Of a stretch of 64,000 nucleotides of DNA, positions 20,453 to 30,500 are shown piece after piece (position 1 is the stretch's first letter; the number at the start of each line of letters is the position of its first letter). The translations under genes and the position numbers were made by a program. The DNA is from Luzula sylvatica (lineage: Eukaryota > Streptophyta > Magnoliopsida > Poales > Juncaceae): contig OX326958.1 of the NCBI GenBank assembly GCA_946800325.1, positions 65,204,366-65,268,365 on the forward strand, read 5' to 3'. Below the pieces are notes generated by a model, which was given only the letters and a program-made list of their open reading frames with translations, did not search any database and was not told the DNA's origin.

Positions 20453-22715
20453 CTAGCAATAGCCCGCGCAATAATTGCGCGGGACTTCGTATCCTATTTT
20501 TACATGTTTCTGTATAATTTGTTTAAATAGAATTGGTACGGGTACGTTTAAACTCAATTATATAATCATGATATGTTTACAAATATATTGATGTCAATAA
20601 ATGCATTATAATTAATAAATGTTCATGAAATTTGACTACTATGGATATTGCATTATAATTAATATGGATCCATGAAATTGGTCCATCATTATAAATCCAC
20701 ACCAAATAAATAAAATATAACATGTTATAATTCTTTTTTTGAAAGAAAAGCAAGCACGATACGTGCTCGATCTTTTCGTTTTGATATAATAAAAGAGAAA
20801 TGTTTCGATACAAAGGATACGAAACGAAAAAATACATAGTGCGCTAAATTGTAACAATAATTGTAGCCATTGATGTTCATTGTCTTTTATCGTCGGAATT
20901 ATCGAGGATAATGCTCTCGCCAAAGTCTGACTTGGTTTCCCTCGCGTCGGACCTGCCTCGCAGTCTTGCTGGACCTGCTGTAGCCTATTAACAACCCATA
21001 ACCACCTGTGCCATATCGATCGCTTCGCCAGAGAGATACACTTCATAGCAACTCGGGTACTCATCGGAATTGCCGAGGATTATGCTATCTCGAAGATCTG
21101 ACTCGGTTTCCCTCGCGTCGTAACTGACTCGGTTTCCCTCGCGGTCTTGTTGGGTCTGTTGTAGTCTAGTAGCACTCCATAACCACCTATGCCGTCTCGA
21201 TTGCGTCGCCAAAGAGCTAGCATATCCAATTCCTCCGATCGTTCTTTCTCAAAATTCGTCTCCAATATACCTCAAAATTCGTCTCCAATTTGTCCCCAAA
21301 ATCCGTCTCGATTACGTCACCCCCGTGTTGTTCGGAATCTTATCCGATTCTTAATCGAGCTCGAATTGTTAATTTGTTTTCACTTTTCATGGACCGGACT
21401 GGCTCTGCTCGGTATTCGTCGTTGAAACCGATGATGAAGCGGTAATTACATCAGTAATCCGCCCGACAATCAGAGCCAACTCAGAGCTGCTCGTGATCGA
21501 TAAATTCATCTCTCAACTAAGTGCCACTTGTAATTGATCGATTCGTCGCTAACTCAGAGCTACTCGTCATCGATAGAACCTCGCAAAATAAATCTGTTGT
21601 ATTTTCACAAAATCAATAGCACTCTAGAATGGCAGCACTCCATAAGAACCACCTGACACGTCCATCTGTTGTCGTCATTTCGTCGGGGTGCTTGATCCGA
21701 CTGTTGTAATGAACTGTCGCCGTCCCGTCGATACTCCGCTGCCAGTCAGACCACCACCTGATTTTCGTCGAAACTCCACCAGCTCGGCAAAGACGAAGCA
21801 GACAAGATCCGCCTGTATTGATGTGGTCACGGTGTCCACTAAATCTCTCTCCCGTCTCGGAAAAACGAGTGGAAGATAAGAGGCGTCAATAACGACTGTC
21901 CTTTCCGTTTGAGAAAGGAATCTCGGGTGTGGTTGAGTCAAGAGGTCGAGAAGAAGAGGTGGTTGAGGCGAAGAAGAGTAAAGGTCCCAGGGGGGGCCGC
22001 CGGCCGCCGCCGTTAGGATTGAGGCCCCCCCCAGATCAAGCCGCCTCTAGGGTTTATTTTCTTTTCTTAGTCGCCCTTTTTGGTGTGTTGTTGTCTTTTT
22101 TTTTGATGAAAGTTGAATTATTTTATAACATGTTATAATTCAAACAAAATTAAAGTTTCAAAACAAATAAAAGAAAATCGTGAATAATACACATAAAACC
22201 GATATATATATTTAAAATGTCATCCATTAACATAAAAAATATCAATTTTTTTAAAAAAAACACAATTGTAAATTATACCATAAGAAATTAACAATTAAGC
22301 CATAGTTTCATACGGGGATTATATATTGAGTCCCAATAACACAAAAATAACATCCTTGATGAGGCGACAAGAGAGGATTAAATATGTTGATTAGTATTAT
22401 TGATTGTCTCATTTAACAATTTAATTGATCGCTTAATTGAATTGACACGTCAATTAACATTTACTAATATTAACATATTATAAATTATTGATGAGTTAAT
22501 TAAACGTGTCAATCAATATTTAATTGAGTCAATTAGAAATGTTAATCAGTTCACTTTGTCACCTCATCAAAGATATTGTGATGAGTTTGGGGACAAATTA
22601 TATTTTTCTTCCATAAATGTATATAATTTAGGTTGCAATAGAAACAAAATTTAAAAAAAAAAATTACACGTGTCACCGTTCCGTGACACGTTCAAAATGA
22701 TAACTATATAGTAGA
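20453..22715 (-). mobile_element. Probable non-autonomous Helitron
   Basis: On the minus strand the 3' end has a GC-rich hairpin with 10-bp arms (CCCGCGCAAT / ATTGCGCGGG, 20463-20483), then CTATTG and CTAG (20456-20453), and the next base is T, as Helitrons require. A fitting 5' end, TCTACTATATAGTTATCATT, starts at 22715, although the base before it is T rather than the expected A. Inside are two related GC-richer segments (about 20890-21060 and 21064-21240), both with GGTTTCCCTCGCGTCG, perhaps captured and duplicated sequence. No Rep/helicase ORF. A second similar 5'-end-like sequence lies near 23035. Confidence 0.5.
22326..22596. mobile_element. MITE nested in the Helitron
   Basis: Inverted termini TTGAGTCCC and (reverse complement) TTTGTCCCC, followed by CTTGATGAGGCGACAA and CTTTGATGAGGTGACAA, flank an AT-rich core with repeated AATTGA motifs. 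Flanks ATTATATA and ATTATATT match at 7 of 8 bases. Confidence 0.5.
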
Positions 22716-24689
22716 AGTGTTTTTGGTTGTCATATTCGCATTATCATTTCGTATTTGTATTTCGGCTGTCAAGTACAATTTGACGATCCAAGTATCTGAT
22801 CAAAACATTATCCAAAAAAATTTCAACAATTTGTTTTTCAATACCATATAAACTGACTCAAATTACATTTATATCCTTTCGAAAGGTTTATCTCAATATT
22901 GAAATAATCAGGATTTGAAGTACAATTTGATCCAATCATTTAAACCAAATATTGATAAAAAATTATAACTGTAGAACCCGTTCAAAATTAGAGGCTACGT
23001 GACATTGTCACATGAACCGTTCAAAATTATGACTATATATATATATTTGGAAAAAGAGAAGAGGTGAGGAGAGGGAAGAAGGTGGTGGGGTCTGAGAGAG
23101 TGAGGGGAGGTGAGACGAGGAAGGTTCGAATCATCGACGCTGGATGCGGTCGAGGGGTTAGGGGTGGAGGTTGAGGCGGCACCTCCACCCATGTTTCAAA
23201 ATCTCTAGTTTTTCTCTATTTTAGGTTTCGGTTTTTTAGTGTTTAAGTTGGATAATTAAATGATCGTGAGAGAGCACCAACTTTTGTTCTTTGTAATTTT
23301 TTCCGGTAACATCAATGTTACAATTGATTTTCTCTCGTATCTTATATAAACAAATAATAACCGATGACAATAAAAAATAACTATTGTTGTCATCAGGCTT
23401 ACAAAAACCAAAATGTCTTTGCATCTGTATAAACACAACAATATATATATATATATATATTCTATGATGGATTCTGAATTATGATCCATCACAACATTTT
23501 AATTTGTACTTGTCAAGAAATCATGAGAAACACATTTGCGGTCATGCTTTTGGCACCTAATCTAGATTAATGCTTAATTGGTAACTTATAACCCGAGATT
23601 TCATTTCCGAATTCTCTAAAAACTAAGATCAGAGATCATGAATTCGTACAAAATCCAATTGGAATATATGAGATTCTAATAACCAGTTTTTGAAAATTAC
23701 CGTATTGTCATATTTGTATCGTGCAATATAACACAATAGTGTGAATCCAAACGGGTAAGTATGGAACCCGACATTGTATATGTTTTAACTATCATAATTT
23801 ATGCTAGGTACAAATTTTATTTAGCATTCGATCGCTTAAATAAATTAGGGAAAAATATGTTTTGTACTTGATCAGTAGTTAGTTAACATGAAATGCAGTA
23901 CATGAAAACAGTGTCCAACTAATTTCATAAATCATTATATTTAAGCTGAATGAAAACCAGTAAATTAAATAACACCGCTATAGCGTCGTTATGACGCGCA
24001 ATAACAAAGATGATAACTAAAATGCAATGCCGTAATTTTTTTTTTCATCAAAAAAAAAAAAAAAATGCCGTAATTTTTCGAATAGTGGGTTTATATCGCT
24101 ATTATAACGCGCAATAGCGGGAATTACATTTAAATTACGATCAAAGTGATCAAAGTGTTACGAACCGTTGTATTGCAACATAAAGCATTGATAAAAACTA
24201 AACATATATTATGTCCATGGTTGTCAAATAGTTATATTATATTCTCACGAAGATTATGACTTGTACCAAAATTCAAGTACTAATTATATTAATTACATTA
24301 ATCGTTTTCAAAAGAGATGGCTCAAACATATTAATCAGTGATCTGAACCCTTGATAGTAGATGGCTCAATATATTAATAAAGTCAAGCATAACAAATTAA
24401 ATTTCATTTTCACATCTAAATGGATGGACCAACTTGCATTATTCACCACTACACAAAAAAAAAAAAAAAAATCTCCATCCTTTTATTTCTTTTGATCATT
24501 TAATGACCACTTTGCTTCTTTTATTTCTCTGAATAAGTTATCTTTCACATGAAGAAAATGAACACTTAAGTGCCTCATGACAAAGTGCTTCTGTGTAAAG
24601 CACATTTTCCACTGATCTTAAAAGCTCAATTAAAGAAGATAAGATAACACTAATTCACAACACATAAATTATCTCTCAATCATACATTC
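22716..24689. other. Gene-free interval upstream of a DUF3339 gene
   Basis: Holds GTTCAAAATTATGACTATAT (about 23020), a relative of the Helitron 5' end; a purine-rich tract (23045-23130); the block 23290-23680 that resembles 17850-18240; and a short inverted repeat of the CCGCTAT...CGCGCAATA type around 23970-24120. Confidence 0.45.
24026..24078 (+). repeat. Second minimal poly(A) retro-insertion with 15-bp target duplication
   Basis: AATGCCGTAATTTTT at 24026-24040 and 24064-24078 flank 23 bases made of TTTTTCATC and an A-run. Same architecture and a similar ATC-(A)n end as at 18323. Confidence 0.6.
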
Positions 24690-24696
24690 TATATAA
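24690..24696 (+). promoter_or_regulatory. TATA box candidate of the 24.7-kb DUF3339 gene
   Basis: TATATAA 36 bases before the ATG. If used, the 5' UTR would be very short, so it may instead lie in the leader. Confidence 0.4.
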
Positions 24697-24731
24697 GATT
24701 CTATCGCTTCGCGAAGAAGACAAGACGAACA

Positions 24732-24941
24732 ATGTCTACAGATTGGGGACCCGTAATCGTCGGAGTAATCCTATTCATCCTCCTCTCGCCCGGCCTCCTC
24801 TTTCAACTTCCCGCACGAAGCCGAGTCGTCGAATTCGGTAACATGTATACTAGTGGCATCTCGATTTTGGTCCATAGTATATTCTTCTTTCTAATTTTTA
24901 CTATCGTAGTCATGGCTATTGGTGTTCATGTACGCGCATGA
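24732..24941 (+). CDS. DUF3339 small membrane protein, intronless
   Basis: Single exon, 69 residues: MSTDWGPVIVGVILFILLSP, then GLLFQLPARSRVVEFGNMYT, then a second helix (SILVHSIFFFLIFTIVVMA) and IGVHVRA. Two membrane helices and the family core are intact. Unlike the genes at 13.4 and 16.1 kb it has no intron at the EFG site, although EFGNM is read straight through there. It is the only member of the cluster on the + strand. It ends in HVRA instead of the usual H-x-Y-x-G. AATAAA at 24949 may be a polyadenylation signal. Function unknown. Confidence 0.88.
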   Translation: MSTDWGPVIVGVILFILLSPGLLFQLPARSRVVEFGNMYTSGISILVHSIFFFLIFTIVVMAIGVHVRA

Positions 24942-25253
24942 CGAATCAAATAAAGTTGGTTTTAGGGTTTATCGTCTATTTTGTGAAATTAAGGGTTCTG
25001 TTTCGATGTATTTTGTGTGTTCTTATGCCATAATCTTCTTATTTTAATTCATAAAATTCATAAAATCGAAGTTAAATTCAGGAAAAACAATCATAATATT
25101 TGATTTCAGTACACTTAAAATCATAAACTTTGTTTGGAATTACTCACTTACATGCAAATCTTACGAAACGATCACACAGCTCGAACAAAAGCACACCTTA
25201 TTGATCATACATTTAGCCATTTAGGTAAATTTAAATCGAAGAACTAAGATTGA

Positions 25254-25463
25254 TTAACCAGTGTTGATGTGAAGATGGAGAGCGAGGATTATGATGGTAA
25301 AAGCAGCGAAAAAGATGAGCGTGTGGATGAACACCGCCTTGCCGTTGGTCCTGAAGCTTCCAAAATCCATCGGACGGTGAGTGCCCGGAAGCTCGAAGAG
25401 AAGTCCAGGCGACAAGAGAATGAAAAGCACCACCCCGACCACCACCGGTGCCCAATCCGACAT
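25254..25463 (-). CDS. DUF3339 small membrane protein, intronless, divergent
   Basis: Single exon, 69 residues: MSDWAPVVVGVVLFILLSPG, LLFELPGTHRPMDFGSFRTN, then GKAVFIHTLIFFAAFTIIIL and ALHLHINTG. It is the most divergent copy: LFELPGTHRPMDFGSF replaces LFQLPGRxRxVEFGNx, and the C-terminus has LHLHINTG. The start is chosen by the family's MSDW beginning. It converges on the + strand gene at 24.7 kb, their stop codons about 310 bp apart. The sequence upstream of the start (25464-25620) is CT-rich on the sense strand, as is usual for plant leaders. Confidence 0.87.
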   Translation of the reverse strand: MSDWAPVVVGVVLFILLSPGLLFELPGTHRPMDFGSFRTNGKAVFIHTLIFFAAFTIIILALHLHINTG

Positions 25464-26198
25464 TTCGACTCCCTTTTTCCCTCTTTTTCTTGGGTTTTAG
25501 CTTTCTTCTTGAATGCAAATGAACAAATTGTCGGCTTGGAAGAGAGAGTGTGACTAAGTGAGAGAGAATCTTGATTTGCTTTGGCAGAAGGTAAAGGTAC
25601 AAGGGAGAACAAAACAACACGGTGGGATTTTTGTGCAAAGATCCAATATATTTCTGTGTTTACTCCAAATTTAGGGAGTTCTATTATTTGGCTTATTTCA
25701 ATGATTTTATAAATATAAGGAGTAATAAGGATCTTAATGTAAATCTCTCAAAACCTCATAGGCGGTCTGTTGGGTCACGTGTCGCGCTGCTTTGCACGTG
25801 GCTTTGGATTATGCTTTCAAATTTGTAATAAAAAAAGGAAAATGTTGCACCTCAATGATAAAAAAAATAATATCATGTATACCCCTGTAAAACTCAAAAT
25901 ATCACTACAAAAAACAGGCCATCTATTCGGCCATTTTTTATAGAATGGGCCAGGTTTAGTAATTTGCATTCAAGTCTTTCAAAGTTCAAAATCTTCAAAT
26001 AGATTTCAAACAATTAATTTTCTGCAAAGTTCAACATGTGTAATTATTTTGAGATTGATATTTTACAGGTTGATCAGTTGAGAGAAAAAGTGACCAAATG
26101 AAAACTTCTTATATAACACAGAAACTAAATATCAAGTAACATCATAGTTATTAATTATTTAATAAAACAGAACTGAAAGAAAAATACTCGAAGCTGAA
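25464..26198. other. Intergenic region between two DUF3339 genes
   Basis: Contains the leader/promoter of the 25.4-kb gene, with a TATA-like stretch on the minus strand near 25706-25718. CACTACAAAAAACAGG at 25903 resembles a CACTA transposon end, but no partner end was found. Confidence 0.4.
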
Positions 26199-26411
26199 TT
26201 AATCACCGATATACATATGAACGCCGACCGCGACGAGTAAGATGGCGGTTATAGCGAAGAAGATGACGGCATGGATGAGAATCGAGATGCCGCTCGTCTG
26301 AAAATTGCCGAATTCGACGATACGGCACTTTCCAGGAATCTGAAACAGAAGGCCCGGCGAGAGAAGGATGAATAGCACGAACGCGATGAATACGGGTCCC
26401 CAATCAGACAT
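26199..26411 (-). CDS. DUF3339 small membrane protein, intronless
   Basis: Single exon, 70 residues: MSDWGPVFIAFVLFILLSPG, LLFQIPGKCRIVEFGNFQTS, then GISILIHAVIFFAITAILLV and AVGVHMYIGD. Closest in sequence to the common form of the family. The start is taken at MSDWG; an upstream in-frame ATG (26435) would add eight residues and is less likely. No intron at the EFG site. A TATA box lies about 85 bp upstream of the chosen start. It is the last gene before the satellite array, which begins about 1.15 kb further right. Confidence 0.88.
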   Translation of the reverse strand: MSDWGPVFIAFVLFILLSPGLLFQIPGKCRIVEFGNFQTSGISILIHAVIFFAITAILLVAVGVHMYIGD

Positions 26412-26492
26412 CTCTTCGTGTATAATGATGTGCAAATTTCTAATTGTATTTTGAGTTCTTTGTGGAAAGAAAATGAAATGAAGTTTTGATGG

Positions 26493-26500
26493 ATATATAA
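26493..26500 (-). promoter_or_regulatory. TATA box candidate of the 26.2-kb DUF3339 gene
   Basis: Minus strand reads CTTTATATATCC. Predicted transcription start near 26465, giving a 5' UTR of about 55 nt. Confidence 0.5.
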
Positions 26501-26592
26501 AGAGGAAATGATTGGTTGGAAACTTGGACAGGAGAAATAGTGAGGAGTGAGTGAGGTGGGATTGTCACTCACAGTTTTGGTATGTGTTGTCA

Positions 26593-26619
26593 GAGTGAGT
26601 GAGTGAGTGAGTGAGTGAG
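26593..26619. repeat. (GAGT)n microsatellite
   Basis: Six to seven GAGT units upstream of the 26.2-kb gene. Confidence 0.85.
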
Positions 26620-27565
26620 AAAATGAAAGGATTATGGGACTACTATATCATTATATATCATTATGAAGAATAACAAAAGGGGCATTAAATGGTTGTATTT
26701 GTCCTAATATTGAAGGATGTAGAAGGAAAATGATTGGTAGGTCAGATATGGTGTCAATGGCCTAATAATGCTTTTACATAGGTCACATCCGCCATCCACC
26801 ACCCTTCCCCGTATCTCATCTACGACTAGAGGCTACAAATGGGTCCTTTATCAGATCAGACTTTGGTACATAGTTCCATCGGTACCGTCTAGTGTAAATG
26901 CAACGGTACATTAGTATGCGTAAGTTTTATTTTTTCGAATATGATTACGAATACGAACGGTATAAGATTACAATTTCGGTTCGGATAATGTACGAAGAGT
27001 TTAGACAATTCATTTTTTTTTTCTTCGATAAACGGCTGACAGTGAATCCTGATAACAAGTCAGCATCGAGAATAACTGGTTTTTTTCAGCTAGCGAACCG
27101 CTCAATTCTCTCTCGGTCTCCTCTCTCAATTTTGGGGAATTCATGACAAGACAACAAGAGTGGAGAAGTGATTCTTCTTCGACGAGGAATTATGGCGAGA
27201 CGCGATATCACGAGTCGACAAGAAGAGATTCATTCGTCAATGGCGAAAGGGCGATTGGGCGATTATGACGAACACCCCTTGATTACATGTTAGGTTGTTT
27301 TATGAAAGCTCTTGTTATTCTTATTATACATAAATTCGAAAAATACCGAAGAGAGTCCAAAAAGGAACACTAACCACCTGTTCTCAAACAGACCAACTTG
27401 CGTCTTTTGTACAAGAGAGGAAAAAATGCGAAATTTTTAATTCAAGCTATTGTGAGTCATCACTATAACGAAATGTGAATTTTTTAATGCATGGGGCAAA
27501 TAACCGGAGCCAACTAGCATTATATCTGGAGGTGCAGAAAAATAAGCAATCAAAGATTGGTGCAA
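26620..27565. other. Gene-to-satellite transition
   Basis: No gene. A GC-richer patch at 27100-27260 resembles the inside of the Helitron at 20.9-21.3 kb in style (CTCTCGGTCTCC, GACGAGG) but could not be aligned. Satellite sequence starts abruptly near 27566. Confidence 0.45.
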
Positions 27566-30500
27566 CGTGTTTTTAGATAATTTGTATCGTATATTTTACT
27601 ACAAAATTTTTCATCAAATGTTACAAACGCTAAAAAAATTTGTTTTTCGATTCATACAATTCTTTTAACGATATGAGGAGTACAAATAACGTGTTTTGAG
27701 ATGGTTTGGATCGAATTTTTTAGTACGTAACTTTTCACCAAATTGTACAAACACTAAGATAGATTTCAATTCGATTCATAGCAATCTTTTTACGTTTCGA
27801 GGAGTTCAAATAACGTGTTTTTAGATATTTTGTATCGTATCTTTCTCTACGTAACTTTTCACCAAATTTCACAAACACTAAGAAATTTTGTTTTTCGATT
27901 CATAACAATCTTATAACTCTCTCAGGAGCCCAAATAACTTTTTTTTGAGATGGTTTGGATTGAATCTTTTGCTACGTAATTTTGCACCAAAATTGTACAA
28001 ACACTAAGAAAGTTTTCTATTCGATTCATAACAATCTATTTACATTTTGAGGAGTTCAAATAACATGTTTTTAGATCATTTGTATCGTATCTTTTCGTAC
28101 ATATTTTTTCATCAAATGATAGAAACACTAAGAAAGTTTGTTTTTCGATTCATACAATTCATTTAACTCTATGAGCAGTCCAAATAACGTGTTTTGAGAT
28201 GGTTTGGATCGAATGTTTTACTACGTAACTTTTCACCAAATTGTACAAACACTAAGAAAGTTTTCTATTCGATTCATAGCAATCTTTTGACGTTTTGAGT
28301 AGTTCAAATAACGTGTTTTTAGATCTTTTGTATCGTTTCTTTCACTACGTAACTTGTCACCAAATTATATAAACACTTAGAAATTTTGTTTTTCGATTCA
28401 TAACAATCATATAACTCTCTGAGGAGGCCAAATAACTTGTTTTTGAGATGGCTTGGATGGAATCTTTTACTACGTAATTTTGCCCCAAATTGTACAAACA
28501 CTAAGAAAGTTTTCAATTCGATTCATAGCAATTTTTTAACGTTTTGAGGAGTTCAAATAATGTGTTTTCAGATCGTTTGTATCGTATCTTTCACTACGTA
28601 ACTTTTCACCAAATTTTATAAGCACTAAGAAAGTTTGTTTTTCGATTCATACAATTCTTTTAACGCTATGAGGAGTCCAAATAACGTGTTTTGAGATGGT
28701 TTGGATCGAATGTTTCACTACGTAACATTTCACCTAATTATACAAACACTAAGATAGTTTTCAATTCGATTCATAGCAATCTTTTTACGTTCTGAGGAGT
28801 TCAAATAACGTGTTTTTAGATCCTCTGTATCGTATCTTTCTTTACGTAACTTTTCACCAAATTTTACAAACACTAAGAAAGTTTATTTTTCGATTCATAA
28901 AAATCTTATAACTCTCTGAGGAGCCCAAATAAGTTGTTTTTGAGATGGTTTGGATCGAATATTTTTGTACGTAATTTTGCACCAAATTGTACAAACACGA
29001 AGAAAGTTTTCAATTCGATTCATAGCAATCTTTTTACGTTTTGAGGAGTTCAAATAACGTGTTTTAAGATCGTTTGTATCGTATCTTCCACTACGTAACT
29101 TTTCACCAAATTTTACAAACACTAAGAAAGTTTGTTTTTCGATTCATACTATTCTTTTAACGCTATGAGGAGTCCAAATAACGTGTTTTAAGATGGTTTG
29201 GATCCAATAGTTTTACTACGTAACTTTTCACCAAATTGTACAAGCACTAAGATAATTTTCAATTCGATTCATAGCAATCTTTTTACGTTTTGAGGAGTTC
29301 AAATAATGTGTTTTCAGATCATTTGTATCATATCTTTCACTACGTAACTTTTCACCAAATTTTACAAACACTAAGAAAGTTTGTTTTTCGATTCATACGA
29401 TTCTTTTTACGCTATGAGGAGTCCAAATAACGTGTTTTGAGATTGTTTGGATCGAATGTTTCACTACGTAACTTTTCACCAAATTATACAAACACTAAGA
29501 TAGTTTTCAATTCGATTCATAGCAATCTTTTTACGTTTTGAGGAGTTCAAATAACGTGTTTTTAGATCCTTTGCATCGTATCTTTCACTACGTAACTTTT
29601 CACCAAATTTTACAAACACAAAGAAAGTTTGTTTTTCGATTCATAACAATCTTATAACTCTCTTAGGAGCCCAAATAAGTTGTTTTTGAGATGGTTTGGA
29701 TCGAATCTTTTAGTACGTAATTTTGCACCAAATTGTACAAACACGGAGAAAGTTTTCAATTCGATTCATAGCAATCTTTTTACGTTTTGAGGAGTTCAAA
29801 TAACGGGTTTTTAGATCGTTTGTATTGTATCTTTCACCACGTAACTTTACACCAAATTTTACAAACACTAAGAAAGTTTTTTTTTCGATTCATACAATTC
29901 TTTTAACGCTATGGGGAGTCCAAATAACGCGTTTTTAGATGGTTTGGATCCAATAGTTTTACTACGTAACTTTTCACCAAATTGTACAAACAGGTAGTTT
30001 TCAATTCGATTCATAGCAATCTTTTTACGTTTTGAGGAGTTCAAATAACGTGTTTTTAGATCGTGTGTATCATATCTTTCACTACGTAACTTTTCACCAA
30101 ATTTTACAAACAGTAAGAAAGTTTGTTTTTCGATTCATACAATTCTTTTAACGCTCCGAGGAGTCCAAATAACTTATTTTGAGATTGTTTGGATCCAATA
30201 GTTTTACTACATAACTTTTCACCAAATTGTACAAACACTAAGATTGTTTTCAATTCGATTCATAGCAATCTTTTTACGTTTTGAGGAGTTCAAATAATGT
30301 GTTTTTAGATCGTGTGTATCGTATCTTTCACTACGTAACTTTTCACCAAATATTACAAACACTTAGAAAGTTTGTTTTTCGATTCATACAATTCTTTTAA
30401 CGCTATGAGGAGTCCAAATAACATGTTTTGAGATGGTTTGGATCCAATAGTTTTACTATATAACTTTTCACCAAATTGTATAAACACTAAGATAGTTTTC

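Noticed and set aside
20577..22138. Several ORFs of 60-141 codons on both strands
   Set aside because: Inside the probable Helitron; no conserved domain, mutually overlapping, one pair due to an internal duplication.
23970..24120. Inverted CCGCTATAGCG / CGCGCAATAGCGG sequences, possible MITE
   Set aside because: Imperfect, disrupted by a poly(A) insertion, no target duplication; left as a note.
25231..25638. 135- and 107-codon minus-strand ORFs and a 94-codon + strand ORF
   Set aside because: Other frames of the DUF3339 gene at 25254-25463 and its leader.
25903..25918. CACTACAAAAAACAGG, possible CACTA transposon end (also CACTACACAAAA near 24451)
   Set aside because: No opposite TTGTAGTG end, 3-bp duplication or transposase found; too short to call.
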